A stretch of 64,000 nt of DNA from the NCBI GenBank assembly GCA_025642075.2, contig JAODUO010000186.1, forward strand, positions 362,001 to 426,000, in the 5' to 3' direction. The translations under genes and the position numbers were made by a program. The notes under the pieces were generated by a model that ran no database searches, had not been told where the DNA came from, and saw only the letters and a program-made list of their open reading frames with translations. Below are positions 45,206 to 56,127 of the stretch, piece after piece. Within the stretch, counting starts at the first letter, position 1. Every line of letters starts with the position of its first letter. This DNA is from Ridgeia piscesae (lineage: Eukaryota; Annelida; Polychaeta; Sabellida; Siboglinidae).

Positions 45206-45326
45206 CTTTAAGTTGACAGCTCAATTTTATGGTTTCTCCCTCTGTGACAGTGGAAGGCTGGGGAGCCTGGGTGAACTCTGGGGCTGATACTTTCACTTTT
45301 GCTGCATCCACCTCATCTGACGATTC
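45206..45326 (-). CDS. unc-89: Ig N-terminal half exon
   Basis: ESSDEVDAAKVKVSAPEFTQ, APQPSTVTEGETIKLSCQLK(G): linker plus A-B strands of an I-set Ig with Cys. It ends phase 1. The next exon in order (43897) does not supply an Ig C-half, whereas exon 41032 does and is in the same phase, so this half-domain is complete only if the RKDS exon is skipped. Confidence 0.88.
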
Positions 45327-45339
45327 CTGTCAATAAAAA

Positions 45340-45720
45340 GGTAAGTTCTGTTACACCGCAGTGTCCAGTCGTCAGGACTGACCAAGACGTGTTACACTTC
45401 ACTCCCTGGTAGACCTGTTCTACTGACCACCGTCTCAACTTCACTAGAATGCATCCAGTAACGCTGCAGTTAGTGCATGAAGACGATTCGTACACAAATG
45501 TCCACCACTGTCTGTAGCCAGGTACTCGTTCACACAACTGAGTGAACTGGAGCGATGTAGAATAAATGAACTTGCCCAAAGTTTAACACCGCAGCCCAGG
45601 ATTCTAAGAAGCTTATATCGAGAGTCAGTACTGTTTACTCGAAGTGTCCTTGTTCTTTGGAGGTATATGCAAATTCTGTGTTCTTTAAACATTAAGCACC
45701 ACACAGCATATACTCTGTTC
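45340..45720. repeat. SINE-like dispersed repeat
   Basis: gtccaccactgtctgtagcc plus aggtactcgttcacacaact and gagtgaactggagcgatgta align with 54300-54400 and 37240-37345. Class by eye, not confirmed. Confidence 0.55.
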
Positions 45721-46156
45721 CATTCAGTGATTGTCCTCTGTCCTTTTACATGTAATTAACACTGCTCCTTTGCTAATGTTCCTTCATGTTATCAAGTCCT
45801 GCCATTCCTTAAACTGAAAAAAATTACCTCTTGAATAACCATTCTTACTTACTTACTAAGTATAACCATTTAATATCTAAATAATCTGCCACACAATTCA
45901 CCTCATGACACACACTGACACATCTTATACTGGCTAAATATATATCAAAGATAAAAACTGTAATACAAATGTACTTGGAAGCCAGTAATAAATGTGTTCA
46001 TGAATGTCTGCAAGTAATAACGGATCAATATGGCTTTCCTTCACAACAAACAACACAACTACCGATAACTTAAAATAGCTCAGAAAAAATGGATTTTTTT
46101 TAACTTCAGTATACATGACCTTTAAAAGTACAAAACATGGTGGTGGGTAAACTGAC
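45721..46156. other. Intron remainder
   Basis: AT-rich; nothing recognised. Confidence 0.5.
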
Positions 46157-46974
46157 CTGTGCTTGGGGCAGGCCAACTTTGACCGGAGCATCCAACTCTG
46201 CTGCCATCTCACTCAACCCAGCCTCTGACTCCGCATACACCTTCACAAAGTACTCATGGCCTTCCTTCAGCTTCTTCACCTTGAAGGTCAAGGTCTTCGC
46301 ATCGACCTTGCCAACATCCTTGAATTTCTTTTTCGCTGCATCTCTGACAGCAACAACGTAGCCCTTAAGTGACGTTCCTTCTTGAGTGCCCGGGGCTTCC
46401 CAGCCGACTTTAATGCTGTCTGCGGTCACCTTCAAAATGCTCACATTGGTTGGGGCAGAGGGAAGGGAAGCCATTTCCTTTACCTTTTCCTGCTCCTCTT
46501 TTACGACCTCCACTGGCACCTCTTCTTTTGGCTTCTCTGCCTGTTTCTCAGGCACCACTTCTTTTACCTCTTCTCGTGCTTCTGGTTCTTTTTTCTCTAC
46601 CGTTTCTTTTACTTTCTCAGATTCTTCTTTTGTCACTTCCACAGGTGTAGCCGGAGTCACCTCTTCCTTCACCTCTCCTGCAGGCACCATAATGGGTGAG
46701 CTCACTTCAGCGGCCATCTCACTTATGCCAGCCTCGTTCTCGGCGTACACTCGTACGATGTATTCATGACCGCCCTCGAGTGATGATGTCACGCTGAAGG
46801 TAGGGTTACCACCCTCGACTTTCCCGACTTTCTTGAATTTTTTCTTCTGAGCTTCTCGCATCACGATGATGTACTGCTGGACAGTGGTGCCACCTTCTGG
46901 GGCATCCCATATCAACTCGATCGTGTCAGGAGTGACATTTTTAAGCACCAGGTTCAGAGGAGACGTTGGCTTTT
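46157..46974 (-). CDS. unc-89: Two FN3 domains joined by a Lys/Glu-rich linker
   Basis: FN3 one: EKPTSPLNLVLKNVTPDTIE, GHEYIVRVYAENEAGISEMA. Linker of about 75 residues rich in E, K, V and P (EVTKEESEKVKETVEKKEPE, KPKEEVPVEVVKEEQEKVKE). FN3 two: PTNVSILKVTADSIKVGWEA, GHEYFVKVYAESEAGLSEMA. The two FN3s resemble each other (REAQKKKFKKVGKV versus RDAAKKKFKDVGKV), so they arose by duplication. 818 bp, phase 1 in and 0 out. Confidence 0.93.
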
Positions 46975-47438
46975 CTGAAATGTAATAAACAAAGAAATAT
47001 ATCACATATTTATTATGTAAGGAATTTATTATTAAATCCACTTATAGGTTATTACATTTAGGGTCTAACAAAGGTAGAGCTTGATAACATTATTCTGTGG
47101 TGTGTGTAAAATAGTACACTAACCAGTTAGTATTTGTAATCAAAACAGTAACAGTAACATGACATCAACAACATTTACTTTATACATCATTTTTAATTAG
47201 CAATATAAGATACATTACATTATTTATATTGTGGCAGGGATTAACAAAACAAAAATATTGCAGTTAAAGAATAGAAAAATAACAGCATAAATGATAGCAT
47301 TACCATTCTCATGAACACATGCATTATGATCACAATGACGAATGTTAATTATCTACAGCACTGGGAAGCATGTAGTGGACAAATCAGGTAAGGAAAGAAC
47401 ATCATTTAATATTTCATGAGGCGGAAAGAAGAACCCAC
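46975..47438. other. Intron, nothing seen
   Basis: 464 bp of AT-rich sequence. Confidence 0.5.
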
Positions 47439-47735
47439 CAGTGGCGACCTCTACGGCAGGTTTCGCCGTAACGGGGACGACTGCGGGCGATTCACTACGT
47501 CCAGCATCATTCTCAGCAAACAGTCGCAGGTTGTACTTGCTCCCTGCGACCAGACCACTGACCGTTGCCTCACATGTGCTGCCATCTACTGGGATTGTCT
47601 CGATCAACTTATCGTTGGCGTCCGTCTTCTCGATGACAAACTTGGTGACCCCTGCGTCAGGGGCATCCCAGGAGAGGGTAGCTGTGTCAGCTGTCAGGGA
47701 AGTTACCCTCGTGTTGTAAGGGGCTGCAGGCTTCT
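47439..47735 (-). CDS. unc-89: FN3 domain exon
   Basis: EKPAAPYNTRVTSLTADTAT, LSWDAPDAGVTKFVIEKTDA, GSKYNLRLFAENDAGRSESP. A single FN3 in one phase 1-1 exon. Acceptor tttctgccccacag, donor ACTG|GTGGGT. Confidence 0.92.
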
Positions 47736-48770
47736 CTGTGGGGCAGAAAGAGATTCTCAGAGTTACACAATTTAAAACAATCACGACAATAAGACACCAC
47801 CAAGTGGACAACTTCCCTGAAAACTGTATCATGACATATATATGAAGTTCCTCTGCATGAAACTTTAGGAGGGAACTATTTACAAAACCCAATGATAGAT
47901 TTGTGAATTTCTTAAAACAACAATGGGGTACATTTAATATTCTCCTACGGCAATGTAAATGACATTGGAAGCAAGAGACATGCCTATGTTAGTATTGAAA
48001 GTTTGCAATAATCTTAACAGGCATGCCTGGACTTATCTGTGTAAACTGTATTAGTCTGCTGTTTTCAAATTTGTTTGCTACATCATGCAGTATGTCTTCA
48101 GACAAGGTGGACAAGGAAGCTCTTTCAACCCATGTAACCTACCCTTCTGAGGTAAATATTGATTTAATTTTAAACATATTCACGCTACTAGCACCCACAC
48201 AATCAGCAGATACTCTATTTGATTCATTTACAGTCATTTGTGTAGATGAGCATTTGATATAGGTAGTCTACATTGCTCCTTTATTAATGTAACTTCATGT
48301 CTTCTAGTCCTTTGGTCTACCTTATCTGAGAAAAAATATTTTATCAGGATTTTCATAACCATTCAATTTGTTTAAACTTCTGTCTGATCTCCTCTCAATC
48401 TCCTAGTCTCTAATGTCTCATATTGTCTTAGATATATTTCATAACTCAGTTTTAGTGCTACTTTGGTTGCTGGTCTTTGTACTCGTTCTAGCATATCTTA
48501 ATCCGTCTTGTAATATGGCCTTTGGATACAATATTCCATATGAGGCCCAACTATTGTTTTGTAGAGCAATATTATTTCTTTTTCTTTTTGCGCTATATTT
48601 AGCCTAATTAATCAAATAATTTGATTTCTCTTTCATGGTGCAATTCCGCACTGCTATGAAACCTTCATATTGGCAATAATTAACCATAAGTCCTTTTCTT
48701 TTCTGTTTATTATTCTTTTTATTGTAATCTATTTTTTTAATTTATTCAGTATATTTACTTTTTATTGTTA
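47736..48770. other. Intron, nothing coding
   Basis: AT-rich sequence before the Tigger-like element. Confidence 0.5.
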
Positions 48771-49852
48771 CAGTAGAACTCCTCATGATCGACCACCCTG
48801 ATTTACGACCATCCGCTTTTTTTTTACTGATGCTGTATAAACGACCCCTCATAAATGACCACCCGGCAAACGCGACCAGCAACCATAGCAATTTGACTTT
48901 GCGATAGGTGGCCAGCACATGTCGCAACAAACTCATTAAACGCATGACTAACGGGGCACAGACGCGCATAATGCCATAAAAACAATAAAACCGCATGATG
49001 ACGACCATTAATTTTGGTGATCTTTTACTTTCTAACTAACTTTACCGAACTATGAAAACGACAACTAACAGCAGCTAGACTTTCCTCACATATCTTATAT
49101 ATTCATAAACACACACTATGTTATAAAATGAAATCACTTACATTATTGAAACAAATAAAATTTACAAAATAAACTCGCGCAAGAACTCGTCGGCAAGATA
49201 TCATGGCGGATATGGACATCGTCAGTGGCTACGCGTAGTTCTGTGATTACTGTATTATCCATATTGCGTATGATTAAAGTTTAGAAACTTAGGCTAAGTT
49301 TTAGGTTAGTTTTGGATAAAACCGGAATCCAGATTTTGCGATACCGCGATAAAATATCGACATAACGCCACAGTAATGGCCTGCGTGTAACCGTAACCAC
49401 CGCCGGCAATGTCGACTTTAGTTTAGCTTGATTTTGATTTGTGAATTTTATTCCGTGAGGTGGCAGCACTTTTTAGCTCCTCAGACTGAATTTGAAATAA
49501 CAAATAATAATGAGAATATGTTTTATCAGATATTATTTAAAAAAACAATTAAAAATGAGGATACTTTTTATCCGATATTATATAAAAAAAACGATTCCAA
49601 ATTAAATTTATACTGAAACATGTCACATAAAATAAACAGAATAGATAATTTTGTTGTTAATGTGTTTTTTTATTTTACTACTTAGCTTTTTATCAAAGGC
49701 ATACATGCTATATGGACATTACTTATTATGATATGCGTAAATGTATCAATTGATCCAAAACATCAAAATAACCATAACCTCACGAGAGACCACTCCTCTT
49801 TTAAGACAGCTCCACTCCAATTTGGGGGCGCCTTAAATTAGGGGTTCTACTG
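48771..49852. mobile_element. Non-autonomous pogo/Tigger-like DNA element
   Basis: Inverted termini CAGTAGAACTCC at 48771 and GGGGTTCTACTG ending 49852 are flanked by TA on both sides (48769-48770, 49853-49854), the target duplication of Tc1/mariner/pogo-type elements. Length 1,082 bp. No transposase frame is visible. Interior includes gaccaccctgatttacgacc near the left end and a segment related to the 180-bp repeat of 35.4-36.0 kb. Confidence 0.8.
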
Positions 49853-50282
49853 TATTCAATTTTTTTAATTCACTATATTTTAACGCATTACGCAATGTAT
49901 AAGGTAGTCGATCAAATTGTTTAGTGCATGTATATTACGTTTTACAGTACACTTGCGTTAGCAATCACGACCCTTAGGGAGATAAAATGTATATTTTATA
50001 AGGTTATCATGAATAAATAATGTTTTTTATTATTATTCTTTTACAGTAGTACTTAGTACAGTACCACCCATTTGATATTATACATTCTCAATCCCATGTC
50101 CTGTGTGGCGGCATTTACATTTCCCAAAATTGAACAACATTTCCTTTAGAATTGTAGAATTTGTTTTTACAAGTAGCAGTACTATTACTCAACAGCCTTT
50201 GTAATAAATTACCACTTTTCATCTCACTATCATATTTCCTGACAAACACAGTGTTAAGAAGTATCGTAAGCACAGCTTTTAC
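49853..50282. other. Intron remainder
   Basis: AT-rich; nothing recognised. Confidence 0.5.
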
Positions 50283-50588
50283 CTAGCGCTTTCACAGTTG
50301 TCACGGGAGTTTTCATCTCTGCCGGTGATTCGCTGCTTCCAGCCTCATTCTGGGCAAACACACGGAACTCGTAGCTGCAATCTGGTGACAGTCCATCGAC
50401 CTTCACACTGCAGGTGCTGCCATCTACTGAGAGTGCCTCTACAAATTCGCCTGATGAGCCTTGACGTTTCTCTACGACATAGCGTGTGACTGGTGAACCT
50501 CCGTCAGACTTTGGAGAGTCCCAGGAGAGAGAGGCTGAGTCCTTCGTGACGTCACTCACCTTCAACTTTCTCGGAGATGACGGCTTCT
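50283..50588 (-). CDS. unc-89: FN3 domain exon, duplicated copy 4
   Basis: EKPSSPRKLKVSDVTKDSAS, LSWDSPKSDGGSPVTRYVVE, YEFRVFAQNEAGSSESPAEM. Nearly identical at protein level to exon 51301-51606 (differences seen only at the first residues and VKAL versus VKAI). 306 bp, phase 1-1. Acceptor atactgttctag. Confidence 0.93.
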
Positions 50589-51300
50589 CTAGAACAGTAT
50601 AAGAAGCAAGTTCAGCTAGGAACATACCAAACAAAATCTGATTGGATGATTCAACTTGGCTAAAATATAATACATTGCGAAAAATCTGACATCGTCTCAC
50701 AAAACTGTATGTTATGTTATTTTATAACATTATATAATTCCAGCACACAAGTAGTATTATTTGCTGATATAACAAAGACCATTTCCTGTGGCCTAACATT
50801 AACACTGGCCCTGCATATTTTTATGGCTGCTCAGTTAATTGAGGCGACCAGTTTTCATTGTTTTAGAGCCAGAGTTTTTCTTCACCAATTGGAATGTTTT
50901 GTGATATTTAGATAGCATTTAGAGTTGTGAAAATTGCATTTACGTGATCATTTTGAGTATTAATTTAAGCGCACCTGAAAACCATCAATGGATCCCGTTT
51001 GTTGACTAGCTGTAGCCTTGAGGTCAGGTACTGTCCACTGGCCATATTAAGTAGCTTTGCAATAAAATGTTCCGTTTATAAAAAGAAACTGGCTTCTTTA
51101 AATGCAATTCAAATTAAATGTCTTAAACTTTTCTAACATGGTATGTCCTTTTATGCAAACATTATTTTACTACTCATTGTGTTGTTTTAAAAAAGGTTAA
51201 TACTAAAATTGGCAGTGCTTCTTTAAATTTATACAACTCTACAAATAGTATGCTTTGACTCTAATATTTAGAGAATATACGAAATGGAACGAAACATTAC
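50589..51300. other. Intron, nothing seen
   Basis: 712 bp, AT-rich; not obviously homologous to the introns at 51607-52584 and 52890-53806. Confidence 0.5.
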
Positions 51301-51606
51301 CAATCGCTTTCACAGTTGTCACGGGAGTTTTCATCTCTGCTGGTGATTCGCTGCTTCCAGCCTCATTCTGGGCAAACACACGGAACTCGTAGCTGCAATC
51401 TGGTGACAGTCCATCGACCTTCACACTGCAGGTGCTGCCATCTACTGAGAGTGCCTCTACAAATTCGCCTGATGAGCCTTGACGTTTCTCTACGACATAG
51501 CGTGTGACTGGTGAACCTCCGTCAGACTTTGGAGAGTCCCAGGACAGAGAGGCTGAATCCTTCGTCACGTCACTCACCTTCAACTTTCTCGGAGATGATG
51601 GGATTT
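51301..51606 (-). CDS. unc-89: FN3 domain exon, duplicated copy 3
   Basis: EIPSSPRKLKVSDVTKDSAS then the same core as copy 4 (GSSGEFVEALSVDGSTCSVK, CSYEFRVFAQNEAGSSESPA). 306 bp, phase 1-1, acceptor aaattcattccag, donor ATTG|GTAATG. Confidence 0.93.
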
Positions 51607-51871
51607 CTGGAATGAATTTAAATCATATATTCAATATTGCAACTAAAAACCGGTCATTTTTTTATCTGAAAGGTGCATTTATGTCATGTGTGGCTGTCAA
51701 AGCTCATAATTATCTTTTCGTTTTTCCATTTGATTATTGGCCACATTTTTGTGCCCATCTTAGAAACTATTTTCACATATGCATACATATTTCCGTTTTT
51801 ACCAGCAAACTCACAAAGACATAGTTGCACAACCTTGTGTTTGCTTAGCATGCATCCAAGGTTTCCAGCTA

Positions 51872-52295
51872 CAGTCAATCCCACTTAATGGATACAAACT
51901 TGTTCAGTTACTGTATGCAGATAAACTGGTCATGCAATAAAACTAAATTAGCAAAAAAGAACAAAAAGAAGTAATTTGCATCAAATTAAGATATCATCTT
52001 TATCGATAAGCTAAACCATATAAAACTGAAAAAAAGAGTTCACGCATCACTGAGCATCATAGGAGACATCTATAAAGCCACTTTGCCATTTATTTGATGA
52101 CAGAGAAAATAATTAGTTTTTCAATCATGCAAAATAATGTTACTTTATGCAAATAACTAACTTTTGATGATGATTAAAATATGTAGTAAAGCAATAATTT
52201 TAACATGGCTTTATGTAAGTGGGATTTTGCTTTAAAAAAGTTATGCGTGTCTGTGATGCAAAACTGCTGAAAATGCAAATAAGTGGAATCGACTG
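51872..52295. mobile_element. DNA-transposon-like element, TIR CAGTC(A/G)ATCCCACTTA
   Basis: Starts cagtcaatcccacttaatgg after TA and ends ataagtggaatcgactg, an imperfect inverted match; 424 bp, no coding capacity. A second copy (53097-53517) lies at the same place in the next duplicated intron. Confidence 0.65.
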
Positions 52296-52584
52296 AAAAC
52301 CAAGGAGTACTGTCTTGTATGCACACACATACATGGTAAGTTATATAGATTTAGATAAATGGTTTTTTTACCTTTGTTTTGAGTTTTTAATAAGGTGTTC
52401 ATTTAGAATGAGTTTCGTATAACATGTAGATTAGTTGCCAAATGATATATACCTACATGACTAGAACATATTTTGTTTCAGAAATAATACTTTATAAGCA
52501 TCTGCTATATATCTTCAAATTTCTACTCAATACTGTAATATTAAATTGTCTACTCGTAGAAATGAAAGATGGCCAATATTTACC

Positions 52585-52889
52585 AATCGCTTTCACAGTT
52601 GTCACGGGAGTTTTCATCTCTGCTGGTGATTCGCTGCTTCCAGCCTCATTCTGGGCAAATACACGGAACTCGTAGCTGCAATCTGGCGACAGTCCATCGA
52701 CCTTCACACTGCAGGTGCGGCCATCTACTGAGAGCGCCTCTACAAATTTGCCTGATGAGCCTTGACGTTTCTCTACGACATAGCGTGTGACTGGTGAACC
52801 TCCGTCAGACTTTGGAGCATCCCAGGACAGACAGGCTGAATCCTTCGTGACGTCACTCACCTTCAACTTTCTCGGAGATGATGGGATTT
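52585..52889 (-). CDS. unc-89: FN3 domain exon, duplicated copy 2, acceptor AG lost
   Basis: Open frame KVSDVTKDSACLSWDAPKSD, GSSGKFVEALSVDGRTCSVK, YEFRVFAQNEAGSSESPAEM. Compared with its sisters it has S-to-C, S-to-A, E-to-K and S-to-R changes, more than any other copy. Where they have ttccag|AAAT it has ttttccaaaaaATCC, so there is no AG at the expected position. It may be skipped, use another AG, or reflect assembly error in the poor-looking sequence beside it. Donor ATTG|GTAAAT is intact. Confidence 0.7.
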
Positions 52890-53285
52890 TTTGGAAAATT
52901 TAAACAATATTCTACAACAAAAACCCCTTTTTTAAATCTAAAGGGGAAAGGGAGTTCGGTAAAGTTAATTATTTTTTTTCCATTTTATTATTACATTTTT
53001 AAGACCCCTCTTAAAACATTTTCACATTTACTTTTCCTTTTTAACAAACCCAAAAACATAGTTCCCAATTTTTTGGAACACCCAATCTTTCCCCTACAGT
53101 GGAACCACTTAAGGTACAAACTTTTTCAATCACTGTTGAAGATAAATTCATTTCAATCAAAAACCAAAAAATAATTTTTAAAATTTCGATACTCTTTTCA
53201 TAAGCTAAACCAATAAAGCAAAATACAATGTTTTAAACTAATTTTCCCCATTCGACATGACACAAAAATTTAACCCTCACGATAC
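52890..53285. other. Degraded duplicate intron segment
   Basis: Alignable by eye to 54113-54470 (ggaaaat..ctacaacaaa, cttaagaccgc, ttcgacatgacagcaagatc) but with many substitutions that lengthen A, T and C runs (aaaaacccctttttt). Looks like low-fidelity consensus or a heavily mutated copy. Confidence 0.55.
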
Positions 53286-53517
53286 CAGGGGCTATAAAGC
53301 CACTTTGCCATTTATTTGATGACAGAGAAAATAATTAGTTTTTCAATCATGCAAAATAATGTTACTTTATGCAAATAACTAACTTTTGATGATGATTAAA
53401 ATATGTAGTAAAGCAATAATTTTAACATGGCTTTATGTAAGTGGGATTTTGTTTAAAAAAATGTATGCATGTCTGTGATGCAAAACTGCTGAAAATGCAA
53501 ATAAGTGGAATCGACTG
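53097..53517. mobile_element. Second copy of the 424-bp DNA element
   Basis: Starts cagtggaaccacttaaggta and ends ataagtggaatcgactg. From about 53290 onwards it is nearly identical to 52070-52295, so it was copied with the FN3 exon duplication. Confidence 0.65.
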
Positions 53518-53806
53518 AACCATGACCAAGGAGTACTGTCTTGTATGCACACACATACATGGTAAGTTATATAGATTTAGATAAATGGTTTACCTTTGTT
53601 TTGAGTTTTTAATAAAGGTGTTAATTTAGAATGAGTTTTCGTATAACATGTAGATTAGTTGCAAATGATATATACCTACATGGCTATAACATATTTAGTT
53701 TCAGAAGTAATACTTTATGAGCATCTGCTATATATCTTCAAATTTCTACTCAATACTGTAATATTAAATTGTCTACTCGTAGAAATGAAAGATGGCCAAA
53801 ATTTAC

Positions 53807-54112
53807 CAATCGCTTTCACAGTGATCACTGGAGCTTTCATCTCTGCTGGTGATTCGCTGCTTCCAGCCTCATTCTGGGCAAATACACGGAACTCGTAGCT
53901 GCAATCTGGCGACAGTCCATCGACCTTCACACTGCAGGTGCTGCCATCTACTGAGAGCACCTCTACAAATTCGCCTGATGAGCCTTGACGTTTCTCTACG
54001 ACATAGCGTGTGACTGGAGAACCTCCGTCAGACTTTGGAGAGTCCCAGGACAGAGAGGCTGAGTCCTTCGTGACGTCACTCACCTTCAACTTTCTCGGAG
54101 ATGACGGGTTTT
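53807..54112 (-). CDS. unc-89: FN3 domain exon, duplicated copy 1
   Basis: ENPSSPRKLKVSDVTKDSAS, GSSGEFVEVLSVDGSTCSVK, SSESPAEMKAPVITVKAI. 306 bp, phase 1-1, acceptor taacattttccag, donor ATTG|GTAAAT. Confidence 0.93.
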
Positions 54113-54169
54113 CTGGAAAATGTTACACAACGGCTACAACAAACATTTTGTAATAAATCTAAGAAGGTA

Positions 54170-54475
54170 GTTCAGTTGAGTTGTTATTCACCATGGCACA
54201 CAGTTCTTAAGACCGCTTAAAGCACTTTACTCCTTTACACCAGACGTGTTCAATGGAACACAATCTCGATTGATAATGGAACGAATTAAGCCATGCTGCA
54301 ATCACTGCTTGAAGATGAATCATGTGCAATCATCCACCATTGTCTAGGTACTCATTCATACAGCTAAGTCAACTAGAGCAAAATGCTGTGTGAAAGAATT
54401 TACCTAAGTTCGACATGACAGCAAGATCAACCTCGCAAACCAGGGCTATATGCCATGCAAACTAACTCTGGCAAA
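54170..54475. repeat. SINE-like dispersed repeat
   Basis: catccaccattgtctaggta plus ctcattcatacagctaagtc and ctaagttcgacatgacagca match 45430-45600 and partly 37240-37345. Confidence 0.55.
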
Positions 54476-54779
54476 TCCCTTATGAGAAGTTAAGTGTTTG
54501 ATTTAACCAACTCAAACTAGTCTAAAGATCGACTTCGCCAATCGTGAGACTCTCCCCATGAGAACAGCTCTCCTGTCCCCAATTTTAAGGCAGATATGCA
54601 ATTTTTTGGGAATTCCAGTATAATGACCACAGCAGCTGAACGGTTTTGCGTATTCTAACATTTACTTCTACATTCCAAGGACTGCGCATAACACGAGTAG
54701 TGTGTGGCTGAAGTCAACCAAAATTATGTAACGTGACCGGACACGATTTCATTGGCTGAGTTTAAGAGGAGTTTTGCAA

Positions 54780-54905
54780 AGGGATGTGCCAGGGAAGTAA
54801 TGCAGCAGCAGCCGCAGTGACTCCAGACATACGAGAGTGAGCAGGATGATATCAACACAGAATCTCTCAACTGAGTGTCCAACATGCTAACCACTACACT
54901 GCCTG
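54780..54905 (-). mobile_element. tRNA-like SINE head
   Basis: On the minus strand ggcagtgtagtggttagcat then gttggacactcagttgagag resembles a tRNA A-box region (tagtggttagcatgttgg); a degenerate B-box (gagattctgtgtt) follows. It seems to be the parent of the array at 54880-55540. Confidence 0.5.
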
Positions 54906-55540
54906 CTAAGCTGAGCATCCAACACCCTAACTACTAAATTGTCCCCTAGGCTGAGCATACAAAACCCTAACCACTAACTGCCCCCTAAGCAGAGTGTCTA
55001 ACACCCTAACCACTACACTGCCCCCTAAGCTAAGCATCCAACACCCTAACCGTTACACTGTCCCCTAAGCGGAGTGTCCATCACCCTAACCACTACATTG
55101 CCCCCTAAGTGGAGCATCCAACACCCTAACCACTACAATGCCCCCTAGGCTGAGCATCCAACACCTTAACCATTACACTGCCCCCTAAGCGGAGCATCCA
55201 ATACCCTAACCACTACATTGCCCCCTAACTGGAGCATCCAACACCCTAACCATTACACAGCCCCCTAAGTGGAGTGTCCAACACCCTAATCACTGCACTG
55301 CCCCCTAAGCTGAGCATCCAACACCCTAACCACTACACTGCCCCCTAAGCTGAGCATCCAACACCCTAAACTGCCCCCTAAGCTGAGCATCCAACACCCT
55401 AACCACTACACTGCCCCCTAAGCTGAGCATCCAACACCCTAAGCTGCCCCCTAAGCTGAGCATCCAACACCCTAAACTGCCCCCTAAGCTGAGCATCCAA
55501 CACCCTAACCGCTACACTGCCTGCTAAGGTGACCACAAGA
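54880..55540. repeat. About 40-bp minisatellite derived from a SINE A-box
   Basis: About 16 units of gagcatccaacaccctaacc plus actacactgccccctaagct, some shortened to about 28 bp near 55370-55500. Each unit on the minus strand contains gtagtggttagggtgttgga, an A-box-like sequence. Confidence 0.9.
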
Positions 55541-55688
55541 AAATGTTCTCTTGTTTGAGAAATTTAGTAAACTTCCAACACCCTAATCGCAACAATGTGC
55601 ACAAGCTGAGCATTTAATGTTGCAAAAACGCTAATCAACTCATCGAACATTTCAAACACATTATTTGTAAACCGAATAGCAAATTTAC

Positions 55689-55994
55689 CGACTGCTTTCT
55701 TGGTTGCCACGGGTGATTTTAATTCCACCGGAGCTTCGCTAGTTCCCACTTCATTGTGCGCAAACACACGGAACTGGTAGTCCGAACCAGCCGCCAGCCC
55801 ATCAAGTTTCACACTGTAGGTGCTGCCATCTACCTCCAACGCTTTCACAAACTCCCCCGTTGAAGAGAGGCATTTTTCGATGGAGTACTTAGAGACCGGA
55901 GAACCACCGTCAGATTTAGGAGATTCCCAGGTGAGGGTCACTGAATCTCTGCTGATGGCTGATGACTTCAGTTTTCTTGGACTTGATGGTTTTT
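55689..55994 (-). CDS. unc-89: FN3 domain exon
   Basis: KPSSPRKLKSSAISRDSVTL, TWESPKSDGGSPVSKYSIEK, DYQFRVFAHNEVGTSEAPVE. Sister of the four duplicated FN3 exons but more diverged. 306 bp, phase 1-1, acceptor cttttttcttaag, donor GTCG|GTAAAT. Confidence 0.93.
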
Positions 55995-56127
55995 CTTAAG
56001 AAAAAAGAACGAAAGCACACCATTATTATTGTACATATTTGGACATCATAACTAAGTTCTCTACTTGTCAAATACAAACAAAATATTTCAAACTACAAAT
56101 ATCTATGAACATAAAGAAGTCATAGAG

